64,000 nucleotides of DNA from Blastocystis sp. Blastoise (Eukaryota > Sar > Bigyra > Opalinata > Blastocystidae): contig JBBPEB010000013.1 of the NCBI GenBank assembly GCA_039096225.1, positions 1,535,501-1,599,500 of the forward strand, given 5' to 3'. Position numbers and translations under genes: made by a program. Below are positions 15,833-28,800 of this stretch, piece after piece; within the stretch, counting starts at the first letter, position 1; every line of letters starts with the position of its first letter. The notes below the pieces were generated by a model. That model had not been told where the DNA came from. It saw nothing but the letters and a program-made list of their open reading frames with translations, and searched no databases.

Positions 15833-16360
15833 TATTTAGATGTGTCCGATCTTATTGTCGTAAATGTCTATATAAACATTATAACTTAGTATATTATATA
15901 TAGATTTTTTATCTTATTTTTTCTAAACTAACTTTATAGAATATTGATGAGTTGAGAAAACTAAAAGATGGCTGGTTATGTCCTGGATGTCAAGATAAAT
16001 GCAGGTATATATATATATATATATTTATTTATTTATTTATTTAAAACTTATATGAATATCTCATATTATATATATATATTATTTATTTAAAACTTATATG
16101 AATATCTCATATTATATATATATATTATTTATTTAAAACTTATATGAATATCTCATATTATATATATTTATTATTACTTAGTTGTGCTGCTTGTATTCGA
16201 AAAAGATATAAAGATCCAAGAGATATCCCAGAAGAAATGCAACAGAAACGAAATTCAAGATTCTTTTCTACAAATAAAAAACTATTACAACAAGTATATT
16301 ATTATTATTATTCAATCAATCTATTTATTTTAGTTAGATAATAATGTGCAAGCTACTTAA
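12394..16360 (+). CDS. CDCA7-like protein with zf-4CXXC_R1 zinc finger
   Basis: Nuclear zinc-finger protein of the CDCA7 type; relatives recruit the HELLS remodeller and are tied to DNA-methylation maintenance and heterochromatin. Model exons: 12394-12401, 12579-12856, 13190-13477, 13596-14240, 14483-14665, 14779-15147, 15286-15418, 15530-15646, 15840-15888, 15940-16004, 16182-16293, 16334-16360; total 757 codons plus stop, in phase throughout. The C-terminal ~110 residues hold the paired CxxC finger: CHQCKARKRDVIDCKNC, RCVRSYCRKCLYKHY, GWLCPGCQDKCSCAACIRKR. The N-terminal ~640 residues are low-complexity Ser, Asn, Thr and Pro. The intron after exon 6 starts with GC instead of GT. The junction between 12857 and 13190 is the least certain; a 9-nt micro-exon at 13136-13144 would also keep the frame. 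Start chosen because ATGAAAAG gives the needed phase 2. It converges on Hsp70. Confidence 0.85.
14341..14482. repeat. AT-rich imperfect tandem repeat in an intron of the CDCA7-like gene
   Basis: The intron repeats units of the type TATAATTAATATTATTATTTAT several times with small changes. Pure A/T apart from scattered C. No coding potential. Confidence 0.7.
15760..15828. repeat. (AT)n microsatellite, about 34 units
   Basis: An uninterrupted dinucleotide run inside the intron between the first two zinc-finger exons of the CDCA7-like gene. Its length is likely to vary between strains and to be hard to assemble. Confidence 0.95.
16043..16170. repeat. Three tandem copies of a 46-bp unit in an intron
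   Basis: Copies start at 16043, 16089 and 16135, each beginning AAAACTTATATGAATATCTC. They are almost identical, so the duplication is recent. The array ends just before the acceptor at 16180-16181 of the CDCA7-like gene and does not change the frame. Confidence 0.9.
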
Positions 16361-16612
16361 TATTCATAAAAAATAATTATTTTGTTTTCTTTTTCTTTTC
16401 ATTTAAAAGCTTATTTATTTATAATAAGAATTATAAAAATTTTAAAAAAACTAACAAAACAAAAGAAATAAATGAAAATATTTTTAAAGTACTCTAAAAA
16501 TGATAATAAAACCCAAGAATAATATAATACAATGCAATAGAAAAAGGCGAAAAACGAAAATGAATAGAAAACATTTATATTTTAAAAATAAATAGAACTA
16601 TATCAAAAAGGA

Positions 16613-18619
16613 TTAATCAACTTCTTCAATATGAGGACCATCATCAGGAGTACTAGAAGCACCAGCATTAGGAGCAGAAGCACCCATATTAGGCATACCT
16701 CCCATACCTCCCATACCTCCCATACCAGGCATAGGACCAGAAGCACCAGAAGCACCAGGAGCACCTTGAGCACCACCAGCTAATTTAGAGAAAATAGGCA
16801 TAATTTCTTTTTCAAGAGCTTTTTGTTTTTCTTCATATTCTTCTTTTTCAGCAGCAGGATGATCATCAAGCCAAGCATTAGCATCATCAATAATCTTTTC
16901 AATCTTCTTCTTATCTTCTTCAGGAATCTTACCTTGAAGAGAAGGTTCATTTAAACTATTACGTACAGAGAAAATATAATTTTCAACTCCATTCTTAGCT
17001 TCAATACGAGATTTATTAGCTTCATCTTCAGCTTTGAATTTCTCAGCTTCTTGAACCATTCTTTCAATTTCATCAGCAGATAATCTACCCTTATCATTCT
17101 TAATAGTAATCTTATTTTCTTTATTAGTACTCTTTTCAACAGCAGTAACATTAAGAATACCATTAGCATCAATATCGAAAGTAACTTCAATTTGAGGAAC
17201 ACCACGAGGCATAGGTGGAATACCATCTAAATGGAATTTACCAAGTAAATTATTATCTTTAGTCATAGATCGTTCACCTTCAAATACTTGAATTAAAACA
17301 CCAGGTTGATTATCAGCATAAGTAGAGAATATCTGACTCTTTTTAGTAGGAATAGTAGTATTACGAGGAATAAGAGGAGTCATAACACCACCAGCAGTTT
17401 CAATACCAAGAGAAAGAGGAGCAACATCAAGAAGTAATAATTCATCAAGTTTTGAACCAGCACCAGAACCAGAAAGAATAGCAGCTTGAACAGTAGCACC
17501 ATAAGCAACAGCTTCATCAGGATTAATTGATTGACAAAGTTCTTTACCATTAAAGAATTCCTTTAACATTTGTTGTACTTTAGGAATACGAGAAGAACCA
17601 CCAACTAAAACAACTTCATCAACTTCACTCTTTGATAACTTTGAATCACGAAGAACTTTCTCTACAGGACCCATAGTCTTACGGAAATAATCCATATTTA
17701 ATTCTTCAAAACGAGCACGAGTAATTTGAGAATTAAAATCAATACCTTCAAAAAGAGAATCAATTTCTATATAAGCTTGAGTACTAGAAGAAAGAGTTCT
17801 CTTAGCACGTTCACAACTAGTTCTTAAACGACGAAGAGCACGTTGATTAGATGAAATATCTTTATTATTCTTTCTTTGGAATTCACGTACAAAATATTCA
17901 ACTAATCTATTATCAAAATCTTCACCACCTAAGTGAGTATCACCAGCAGTAGCTTTAACTTCAAAAATACCATCTTCAATAGATAATAAAGATACATCAA
18001 AGGTACCACCACCAAGATCAAAAATAAGAATATTCTTTTCACCTTCTTTCTTATCTAAACCATAAGCAATAGCAGCAGCAGTAGGTTCATTTATAATACG
18101 CATAACATTAAGACCAGCAATAGCTCCAGCATCTTTTGTAGCTTGTCTTTGAGAATCATTGAAATAAGCAGGAACAGTAACGACAGCATTCTTTACTTCC
18201 TTACCAATATAAGCTTCAGCAATTTGTTTCATCTTTGTTAAAACCATAGAAGAAATCTCTTCAGCAGAAAAAGTCTTCTTTTCACCTTTATAAGTAACTT
18301 CAATAGTAGGCTTACCATCAGCACCAGAATAAAGCTTAAAAGGCCAATGTTTCATATCAGATTGAACTGAAGGATCATCAAATTTACGACCAATAAGACG
18401 CTTAGCATCAAAAACTGTATTTTCAGGATTCATAGCAACTTGATTCTTAGCAGCATCACCAATTAAACGCTCTGTATCAGTAAAAGCTACATAAGAAGGA
18501 GTAGTTCTTTGACCTTGATCGTTAGCAATAATCTCTACACGCTCATTTTGCCAAACACCAACGCAAGAATAAGTAGTACCTAAATCGATACCCACAGATT
18601 CACCAGTAACCTTGCTCAT
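16613..18619 (-). CDS. HSP70: Cytosolic heat shock protein 70
   Basis: ATP-dependent chaperone of the cytosol and nucleus that binds unfolded polypeptides with J-proteins and nucleotide exchange factors. 668 residues, no intron, full length for the family. Nucleotide-binding domain at about 5-390 with the signatures [28 protein letters not shown] and [17 protein letters not shown]; linker [10 protein letters not shown]; substrate-binding domain at about 395-510; helical lid; then a Gly/Met/Pro-rich tail ([12 protein letters not shown]) ending in EEVD, the TPR co-chaperone docking motif of cytosolic forms. No signal peptide or KDEL, so not the ER paralogue. The lack of introns among intron-rich neighbours fits rapid heat induction, as do the heat-shock-element-like repeats 120-270 bp upstream. 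Confidence 0.98.
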   Translation of the reverse strand: MSKVTGESVGIDLGTTYSCVGVWQNERVEIIANDQGQRTTPSYVAFTDTERLIGDAAKNQVAMNPENTVFDAKRLIGRKFDDPSVQSDMKHWPFKLYSGADGKPTIEVTYKGEKKTFSAEEISSMVLTKMKQIAEAYIGKEVKNAVVTVPAYFNDSQRQATKDAGAIAGLNVMRIINEPTAAAIAYGLDKKEGEKNILIFDLGGGTFDVSLLSIEDGIFEVKATAGDTHLGGEDFDNRLVEYFVREFQRKNNKDISSNQRALRRLRTSCERAKRTLSSSTQAYIEIDSLFEGIDFNSQITRARFEELNMDYFRKTMGPVEKVLRDSKLSKSEVDEVVLVGGSSRIPKVQQMLKEFFNGKELCQSINPDEAVAYGATVQAAILSGSGAGSKLDELLLLDVAPLSLGIETAGGVMTPLIPRNTTIPTKKSQIFSTYADNQPGVLIQVFEGERSMTKDNNLLGKFHLDGIPPMPRGVPQIEVTFDIDANGILNVTAVEKSTNKENKITIKNDKGRLSADEIERMVQEAEKFKAEDEANKSRIEAKNGVENYIFSVRNSLNEPSLQGKIPEEDKKKIEKIIDDANAWLDDHPAAEKEEYEEKQKALEKEIMPIFSKLAGGAQGAPGASGASGPMPGMGGMGGMGGMPNMGASAPNAGASSTPDDGPHIEEVD

Positions 18620-19426
18620 TTATTATATTTATTTATAAATCAACTATTTTTTTGTTAGCTTTAATAGCTATTTATTATTATTATTTTTTAATATTAAATA
18701 ATTTATGACTTATTTCTTCAACTCATTCTTTTTTATCCTATTTCTAGAATGGAATAGAAATTTTTCTTTATTTCCTTATAATAGAAAAAAAAATATTCCT
18801 CCCACAATTATTATCTATTTATCACCATCCTTTTTCTTTTATTCGTGAATAGAAACAAAAATCTAGAAGTATTTGGATTTTTCTTGAATGATTAACAGAA
18901 TCTCACAACTTTTCGTCATTCTTCTTCATAAGAACAAATACGAAGTTAATTCTTCCGTTTTTTTTAATTGTTTTTATTTTTAATATATAGTTTCTAAATT
19001 AAACACGTTGTTATTGACAAACAGCATGATGTAAAGTTCATTTAATAAAAATATTGAATAATTTGTGTTTTAATAAACAATTGCTTTCATTCATTATATC
19101 CAGAAATCTTCAAATAATGTTGAATATCTCGTATAAATTGTTTTTGTTATTTGGTTATTCAATTTATTTTTAAGAAATTATTTAATTATTTCAAATTATT
19201 CAAAATGAACACTTTTATATAATTAATAAATGTATAAATTAAATGTAAATTCTAGTAATAAAAAAATGAGGCATTTAAAAATACATTTTTGTTATTTGAA
19301 CGTCAATATATACATAAATATATTAACAAAACAAATAAATTAATTTTTAATAAATAAAGTACTAATAAATTGAAGAAAAAGAAATTCTTAAAATCTATAT
19401 GACTCACAAAAAAAAAATTATAACAT
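18620..19426. other. Intergenic region: Hsp70 promoter side
   Basis: About 800 bp between the Hsp70 start and the fucosidase stop, both minus-strand genes. It contains the GAA/TTC arrays described separately. I see no coding sequence or RNA gene in the rest. Confidence 0.7.
18741..18888. promoter_or_regulatory. Heat-shock-element-like array upstream of Hsp70
   Basis: Several 5-bp nGAAn/nTTCn units in register: TTTCT AGAAT GGAAT AGAAA at 18741-18760; ATTCG TGAAT AGAAA at 18841-18855; and TTCTTGAA at 18881-18888. They lie about 120-270 bp upstream of the Hsp70 start codon. Heat shock factor trimers bind such arrays of alternating or gapped units. The assignment rests on motif and position only, and A/T-rich DNA gives some GAA/TTC by chance, but three clusters in register are more than expected. 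Confidence 0.6.
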
Positions 19427-21413
19427 TTAATAAGAAGGTTCGACAAGTAAACCAATTCTAGATATTTCAGGAACATAATTATTCCAAGTAGAATCAATTG
19501 TAAGACGAACACCTGTAGCGGTAACAGGAGATGAAATCTTAACCATCTTCTTTAAACCTATAGAACAGAGTATATTAATATATTATATTTTAATATATAA
19601 ATAAATAAATATAAATAAATATTTAAATAAATATATTAATAAATAAATTAATAAATAAAATAAATATAAATATATAAATATAAATATATAAATGCTTACC
19701 AATAGTAGTACCAGAAGCAACAGTTTTCCATTGTCCATCGATTAAAGCATCAAAATGGAATTTGGCAACAGTTTGACCATGACGAATATATTCTTCAGCA
19801 AGAACAACATCAAAAGTAGCAGGTTCATCAAAGTAAATACTAGCATATTCAGCGGATTCGAAAGTTTCGACAGCAGGTTTCCAATAATACATCTTATCTC
19901 CATTAACAAGAGAAGAAGCAGGATGTTCAGCAGCAGCAGAAGAAGCATCAAAGTGAGTAGATAAAAGAGCATAATCAACACCATTAAGAGCATCAATATA
20001 TTGACCAAACTCACGAAGTCTAGTCTTATCTCTTTCATCTATAAGACCTTCCTTAGTAGGAGGAACATTAAGTTGAAGAGTATAACCATAAGCAATAGAT
20101 TTCCAATAGATATTAACAAGATCCTTAAGATATCTAGGTTCTTCTTGTAAATGCCAGAACCAACCTCCACGAATAGATACATCAAGAATAGAAGGCATAA
20201 AAACCTATAATATTATAATATATTTATAATGTTAATTCTATTAATAAGTATGTAAACAATAGCAAATAAATAATAATATACATATTCTTCACCAGGTCTA
20301 GGGAATAAAGTCTTAGGTTTCTTATTAAGCCAATATTCTTCTTTACCCTATTTAAACAACATAGGGTAAAATAATGAAATAATAATAGTATATATATTTT
20401 ATAAAAATAATATTCATTAGATATAAGTTACAAAATAATAATATATATTATAATAATATATACAAGGCCTGATTCAGTACCACCCCAATCAGCATCAGGA
20501 CCAGTAATTGTACCCATACACTTTTCATTATACTTCTTTGTAAGGCCATAGAATGTATCCCAATCATATAACTATACATATATTATATATATATTATATA
20601 TATTAATTATATATAAATCAGTCATTCCTTCTTGAGCATTAGCACCATCCCACCACATCTATATATATATATGTTTAAAAAAATATAAATAATTACAAAA
20701 AAAATATTTATAATTAATTATTAAAAAATAAATATATATAATAAACAAAAACAAAAAAACAAATATATATACTTCATAAACAGGACTATAATTTTGAAGT
20801 AAATATTCTAAAGTTTTAGCATAAAAAGCATTATATTTAGGATCCCAAGTCATATTATATTGATTTCTATCCCAAGGAGATAAATAAAAAGCAGGCTTCA
20901 TATGTTCCTTTCTACAGGCATTTACAAATTCACGAAGAACATCACCCTTACCGTTCTTCCAATCAGAAGAAGCAACAGAATGATTCGTATAAGGATTAGG
21001 ATACATAAAGAAACCATCATGGTGCTTAGCTACAAGAATAATTTCTTGAGTATGAAGTGGCTTATAAGCATCAATCCACTATAAAAATATATATATTTAA
21101 TAATTATTAATTAGAAATCTAAAAAAAACTGCATGAAAGAAGAAATAGCAATAATAATTATATACATCAGAGGCATTGAGATTAGTAGGAGCAAAAACTT
21201 TAGGATCTTCATTACCAAGACCCCATTCTCTATCAGTATAAGTGTTGACACCATAATGAAGGAAACCAATAATACCACTCTCTAACCATTCAATTTGACC
21301 TTCAGTAGGTTGAGGAAGAGGAGGTCTCTCAGCAATAACAAGTGCAATTACTATAGGCTATTAAGTATATTTTCTAAAATCATCATACCAAATAAAATAA
21401 GAACAGCTTTCAT
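19427..21413 (-). CDS. Secreted alpha-L-fucosidase, glycoside hydrolase family 29
   Basis: Retaining exo-glycosidase that removes terminal alpha-L-fucose from glycans, secreted or lysosomal. Exons (minus): 21413-21389, 21350-21166, 21078-20773, 20658-20617, 20571-20464, 20347-20282, 20204-19700, 19557-19427; 455 residues, in phase. The signal peptide MKAVLILFVIALVIA is split by a 38-nt intron. GH29 hallmarks: KHHDGF at 88-93, YLSPWDRN, and the nucleophile motif MWWDGAN (Asp about 176), followed by YDWDTFY and TGPDADWGGTESG. The C-terminal part is a beta domain with a discoidin-like flavour, as in plant-type GH29. Oddity: the fourth intron starts TTATATAT where the local consensus is GTATATAT; if retained, it brings an in-frame stop. 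The gene sits between Hsp70 and giant protein B, all on the minus strand. Confidence 0.9.
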
Positions 21414-22899
21414 TGTAATAAAAACGAAATAAAAATTACACAAAATGTAATTCTATTTTTCTTTAGGTTTAAGACGATATATCCGTAGATCTTAGCAGAT
21501 TCTTCATATGTTTCGAAAAATATGTATATAAAAACTACAGCTCCATCGTACCGGATGACGTATCTGGAATTAATGGATATTAAAAAGATAATCGATTTGT
21601 AATTCTTTTCCAGAAAAATCAGATTTTTATGGGTCGTTTTTCTCTAATTAACAAGGTGACGCATTTATGTCAAACACAAATATATAATTACAAATTGTTT
21701 CTCATCTTTCGAGAACCGTGTTTCTTATGTTCTTTTTGTTGTGTTTATATTCGGTTTTATATTGTGTTTTTCAATTCTAATGTTTATAAGAATTATTTGT
21801 AGAATGAAAAAAAACTATATGTTTCGGCAAAATGAAAATTTTTTCTTTATGAAGACACATTATTTGCTTCATTTTTCTATCAGTCTAGTTATTTGTTAAT
21901 TCTTATCAATAAATATGTTTCTATGCATTATTAATAATAAATACACACATTTTTGTGCTTATTTTATGATTAAAATCATATCTTAATAAGGATACCTCAC
22001 TTATTGGATACTAGAAACCTATTTCTCGTATGATAATAATGAGGTTAACATAAAATGAAAAGTATTTTGTAACAATAAACAGTCAGATAGTGCATGTTGA
22101 TTGTCAATAACACTCAAAAATAACTCAAACTATTTTATATAGCATATATATTCTTCAACGATATCCTTTAATAGGTTGATATATTTTAAACAGGGTTTTA
22201 TAAAAAACAAATTGAGAATATTATATTAAAGATGTTTTAAATTACATTATATTATTTAAACGAATAATATAGAATAGTAGCGATTCCATTAACATATATA
22301 TGCATTATCAATTACACATGAATTGCCATTCTTTTCTAATTAAAAAGATTGTTCTATGGATAAATTCATTTTATTTCATTCAATAGGATCAATAGGATCA
22401 TAATAATAAAAATATTATTCACTAACATTAAAAATAATTATTTTTGTTATTAGTCAAATAATATTATTTTTTATTAATAACGACAATATAAAGAGTCAAC
22501 TATATAATTATGTGAATATTTTATAAACAAAAAAAAATCTATTACAAATTAATTATTTTTATTATTATAGCATTCATAATGTCATTTCTACTCTATTTTT
22601 ATATAAACAAAACTATATCATTTATCTAGACAATTTAACTTTATATAAAAAAAAATATATAACATATATACATTTCAAAAATCAAATATAAATAATTTCA
22701 ACACTTATAAATAATAGGATCATCATATGAAAAAATAAATATATGAATAATAAAAAGTATATATGTCATAATTTTACGAACAATAGTTTTAAAAATATAT
22801 ATATATATATATAATTATATTAAAAAAAGGAGTTAAATAAAATAAAAAATATATGTATAAAATATAAAATTTATATATAAATAAAATATACTATAGCAT
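21414..22899. other. Intergenic region upstream of the fucosidase
   Basis: About 1.5 kb between the fucosidase start and the giant protein B stop. It should hold the fucosidase promoter and the terminator of the giant gene. A TGACGTA motif lies at 21556-21562, about 145 bp upstream of the fucosidase start. No coding sequence or RNA gene is recognisable. Confidence 0.6.
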
Positions 22900-25800
22900 T
22901 TAATTATCTTCACCTGATAAAGTGACTTCAACTTGAGAGTCATTGACAGGGAAACTTCCTACAATAGTATCATCAGAAACTTGACAACTATTAGTATTTT
23001 GTTTCATAACATAAACAGTATTAGCATTCTTAGTACCATAACCCTTAAGAGAATAAGATTTAGGAACATTCTTAATTTGAATAGTATGAGAACCATCAGA
23101 AGAAGGAGCTAATTCATTGACTTGAGTAGAAGATAATTGAATATAATTAATATTATAATATTTATCAGTACCTGTGAATTTCCAGCAAATAGACCAAGTA
23201 TTTTGAGATCCAGATTCTAAAGTAAATGTATCTACATAAGTAGATTCAGTTTCTTTAGTAATAGATCGAATACTTTGTTCAGAAGTAAACCCTTGAGCAT
23301 CACTAGCATCATCAGCACAAATAGGAGAATTATTATTATTATTATCTATCCATTTATAAGTATCCGTTTCTCCAATAAAAGTAGATTCAAAACGAATCAT
23401 CTTAGGAGTATTTAAAACAGCAAAGAATGATTTCTTATCATCACTATTAATAGTAATTTCTATAAATTTATATTCAGTAGAAAGTTGAATCCATTCTTCA
23501 GAATTAAATTTATAGCACATATGAATAGTTTCAGTAAGATCATTAATATGATTGAAAGTAAATATAATTTCTTTAATACTACTAACAGAAATAGTAGAAT
23601 CCATACCAAGAGGTTCATCATTACAAGTACCTGATGTCTTTACAAACTTAACACTATCCTTAGAAGTTATACCATGGCCAGCAACAGTATAAGTATATTG
23701 AGTTTCAGCAAAGAACATATTATTATTATTAAATGAATTAGTCATAGAAGATATATAATAAACAGAAAGAGTATTAATACGAATAATCTTATTGATATTA
23801 ACAAATTTATAACACATAGCAACAGAATTATAAGGTAATATAGATTGAATATTAAGAGTAGCTTTATTATTATTAACAATAGCACTAGTACCTTCTAATT
23901 CAACACATTCACTATTAGGATTTGATAAGAAAACAACATCATTATTATTAATATTCATACCAGTAAAAGTATATTCTTTAGGTTGATTAATAACAATAGT
24001 ATTAATAGAACCATGAGGAACAGACATAGTATTAATAGTATATATATCAAATACAAAATTAGTTTGAGGGTGATATACACTTTCATGGAAATTATAACAA
24101 ATCATATATTTAGATGATATAACATTAGATGATATAGTAAATATAGACATAGCTAAATCATTATTAACAATAGTAAGAGATAATATATCAGAATTATCAC
24201 TAAAGATAAGACCATTTGTACAATCAGATTGAGAATTATAAGGAACAATCTTAATAGTATCAGTAGCAGAAAGACCATAACCTTGAATATATAATGTATA
24301 AGATTGATTAATAAGTAATGATTTATCTTCAGAACCTACTTGATTTATGGAAACAGAAGAAATAGAACCAATAAATAAAACAAGATTATTATTAATTTCA
24401 CTAAGATCTATCCATTTTTCATTAGTAAATTGATAGCATACTCTATATTTAAGAACAGATTCAGATAAAACAAAAGTAAATTCATTATTAATAACATTTT
24501 GTTTAATATAAGTATCATCTTCTACAGTATCATCACAAGTACTAGTATAAGGTATATAATAAATCTTATCAGTAGATTGTATACCATAACCAGAAATTGT
24601 AGCTGTTACTTGTTCATTAGGTAAATAAACACTAGGATTAATAGAAGTAATATCATAAATACTTATTAAAGGCTGAGTTAATCCAAACCAAACTTCATTA
24701 TGTAATATACATATCTTAGCATATTCATTATTAATATTTTCTTTAAATGTAAATTCAATATATAAAAGATCATCAATAATTTGCATAGGAACAATAGAAG
24801 ATTGACTATTCATTAAACCAATAGGATTACTTTCACAAGAATCTGTAGATCTTACAAATTTAATATAACTATTAGAATAATCACCAACAACATTAAAACC
24901 AATACGTTTAACTAAACCAACAACAGCTGTATTAATATTACCATAACCATCTAAAGCAATAGCTTCAATATTATCAACAGACATAGTAAATTGAGTATAT
25001 TTCATCCATTTTTGTTCACTAAATTTATAACAAAGATAAGAATCACTAGCAGTAGTAAAAGTAATAGAAATAGAACTATAAGTAATAAAAGCACTAGCTA
25101 ATATTTGATCTTCAGTAGCAGTATCACATTCAGCACCTAAACGAATATACATAACACGATCACCAGAACGAATACCAGAACCAGAGAAAGAAATAACTTT
25201 AGGAACATTTAATATAGCATTAGAATTACCAGTAGTAGAAGTAACCTTATCTATAGTAGCAGCTAACATATAGATATTATCATATTTCTTCATAACATTT
25301 TCAGTAGCATAATAATAACAAAGATAATAATTATCATTATTAGTAGAACGAGTAAAATGAGCTTTAACTAATAAATTATCATCAAGAGTAAATATAGGAT
25401 AAATAGTAGAAGTAACTTCACAATTAGTATGTAAAGGAACATAAGATATTTGATCACCTCCAGAAAGACCAACAGATGAAGAGAAATCTAAGAAATTATC
25501 TTCACCAACAATACTAATTGTACTACTAGTAGCACTACGAGGTAAATTAACAGAAGAAACAGTTAATTGAATATTTTCATAATAAGTAGGAGTATAGGTA
25601 GTAAGAGTATTATCATAGAAATAATAACACATATAATAAGTAGATTGAGGTCTAGATGAAGAATAAGAGAAAGCATAACCTTTAGAAGTCTTATAAATAT
25701 CTAATTTAGAAATAGATGAATCATTACTACATTCATTAATATCACTAACAAATGAAACCTTATCACTTACAGAACAACCTGTACAAACAAGATTAAATTC

Positions 25801-28800
25801 TTTTTCAGTATTAGCAACAATTATAGTATTTGAACCAGTACTAGCAGTTATACCTTTAATACCAACAAGAGATATAGTCATACTAGGATAAGCATAGAAA
25901 GATTCAGTATTAAATTGATAACATAAGAATAATTCCATAGAATTCTTAGTACTACTCTTCTTATCTAAAGTATATATAGTCCAATCATAATTAACAGCAG
26001 TATATATAGTCATATCTTCATCACAAGATTCATAAACAAATTTAAATTTATTAATACCAGTAGAATTAGGATATTCAGTTGTATCAATCTTAATATTCTT
26101 AGAAGAATTAATACTAACAACATTATTACCATCTTGGAATTCAATACTATTAACAGAAGCAACAGCAATTTGAACTTCAGGATAATGTCTATAAATACCA
26201 CCTACATATCTATAACATAATGATAAATTCATTCCAGCATATTCTTTAGCAATAATAACATTAAATTGATTTATACCAGAAGTCTTACTACTAACAATAA
26301 TAGTAGATAAATCATTATTACAAGAAAGTGTATCAGGTATCCAATAAAGTTCATCTAATACATTCCAACCATTAACTTCTACAGTAAATAATTTACTTTG
26401 TTCAGCAATAACAATAGAATCAGAAGTAGTACTATCACTAGCATGAATATTAACAAAACTCTTTACATATCCATAAACAGCAGAAGCTTCAGTAACAACA
26501 GGAGTACCATAATAATAATATTTATCTTCAATACCATATTTAATACAGAATACATATTTATTAGAAGTACTAGTAGATTTAAAGAGTATAGTCTTCATAC
26601 GATCACAAGTATTAATATTAGTATTAGCATCTATATGACAACTAGTTTCATCACCAACTAATTCAATAGGATTATTTTCTATAGTAGCAGGATTAGAACA
26701 AGTATAATCACCTTCAGTAGTTAATAATAAAGTAATTGAAGTATCATAACCAACAGAAGCCTTTATATTAATATTAGAATTACTAATAATATTATCATGT
26801 CCAATAATAGAAGATAAACCATATACAGATATAGTAGCAGGAGTTGTACTATCTTTTACTAAAATAGAATGAAGAGGAATTATATCTTCATTTCTACATT
26901 TATAAGAAACAAAGACTTGACCACCTACATAAGTTCTAGGAACACTTAATGATACTTTATTAGAAAGAATAGAATATCCTATACACCAAGTAGATTCTTC
27001 ACAATTTACAGAAGTACTTAAATAGATTTCATCATTATCTATAATAGATTGACCTTCTAATGTATATACTTTAGCAATATCTCCTATAATAATATTAGTA
27101 TTACCTTCTTCAGCAGCAAAACTAGTAATAGAATGAATCATAGGAATCATAGAAGAAATAATAGAAGTCTTTTCAATATTATTATATTTAGCAGTTAAAC
27201 ACATATGATAAGAATCAACATTATTAAATTGAATAGTACCCTTATTATTGGTAAGAGGAACAAGAATAGAATTATCATTACTAGAACAATCTAAAGAAGT
27301 AGTAAATAATAAAGATATAGTTTCAATAGGATAAGATTCTGATGATATAATAGAAAGTTCAATAGGTTTTGATTGATAAATAATATAATCATTAGTCATA
27401 TGTTTCATTGTTTCTTCACTATTTATACCATAAACAGACATAGTAATAAGAGTTTCAGGTAATAAATAATATTGTTCAGGAATAAAAGCATAACAAACAC
27501 GAAGAGGAGTAGTATGAACAGTATTAAATATAGCATGCATTTGATTATTATTATCAACAACTAAAGTAGATTCCATACCAAATGGTTCTTCATCACAATT
27601 ATCTATAACAAATTTTACATGTTGACCTTCTTCAATAGATTGACTATTAAATGTTATTGTTTTTTCTACAAAAGTAGAAGCAGTAAAACAATCAGAATCA
27701 CTACAATTAATAGATTCAATATCAGAAATAATAAGATGTTGAGAAGTAAATTCATAAATTTCTTTATATTGAGAGAAATAATAACATAAATTAAAGTCAT
27801 ATCCTTTATTAATATCAAATGTATAAGTATTAGTAGCCATAACAATAGTATAATCATCAATTATTACATCACTACATTGTTGAGATTTAGAAACAAAAGT
27901 AAATTTATCATAATTATATATAGTATTAGGAGAAGCAACAATAGTAAGAGTAACTTGTTCATTATTCATTACATAAGAAGGATTATTATTAATAATAGCA
28001 GATAATAATACACGTTGAGATTTCATACCAAAATCATAAAGTTTAGTAGTATTACTATAAATATAACAAGGTCTAACAATACCATTAGAACTAGGTTGAG
28101 TAAAAGTAATAACAGCTTCTTTATTAATAACACTAGTAGGAGCATAAATAATATCAGAAGCACAAGAAGAAGTACTTGGAACAAAATATACTATATCATT
28201 TTCTTCACTTTGACCAAATGTAAGAGTATAAGATTTTTCAGCAACAAAATAATCTGGTAAACCACTAATAGAAATACTAAATACATTAAATGTTGCTAAG
28301 AAAATTTGAGTTTCTTTAGGAGTATAACCATTAGTAAATTGATAACATAAAGAAATAGAAGTTTCAGAACCAGGATATTGAATAACAATAGTATCTAAAT
28401 TCATAGGATGATATTGTTGAATAGCAGTAGTAGAACAATCAGTACCTTTAACTAAATAAGCAATATCATGAGTAGATAAACCATAACCAGAAACAGTTAT
28501 ATATTTATCACTATTTAATATAAGTTCATCAGCAACACCACTAATTTCATCAACTTGAATACTAACAATATCAATATATATATTACTATAACCAATAGTA
28601 TAAGTATTACGATAATTATAACAAACATAATAACGACCTATAGTAGATACCATAACATCAACATATTTATTATCAACAATAGTAAAAGGAAGAAGATTTC
28701 TACAAGAAGTAGTAGTAGATAATGATAATGAATCACTATTATCTAAATAATCACCATTAATTTCAAATCTCTTAGTATCTTCAACATATATAATATTATT

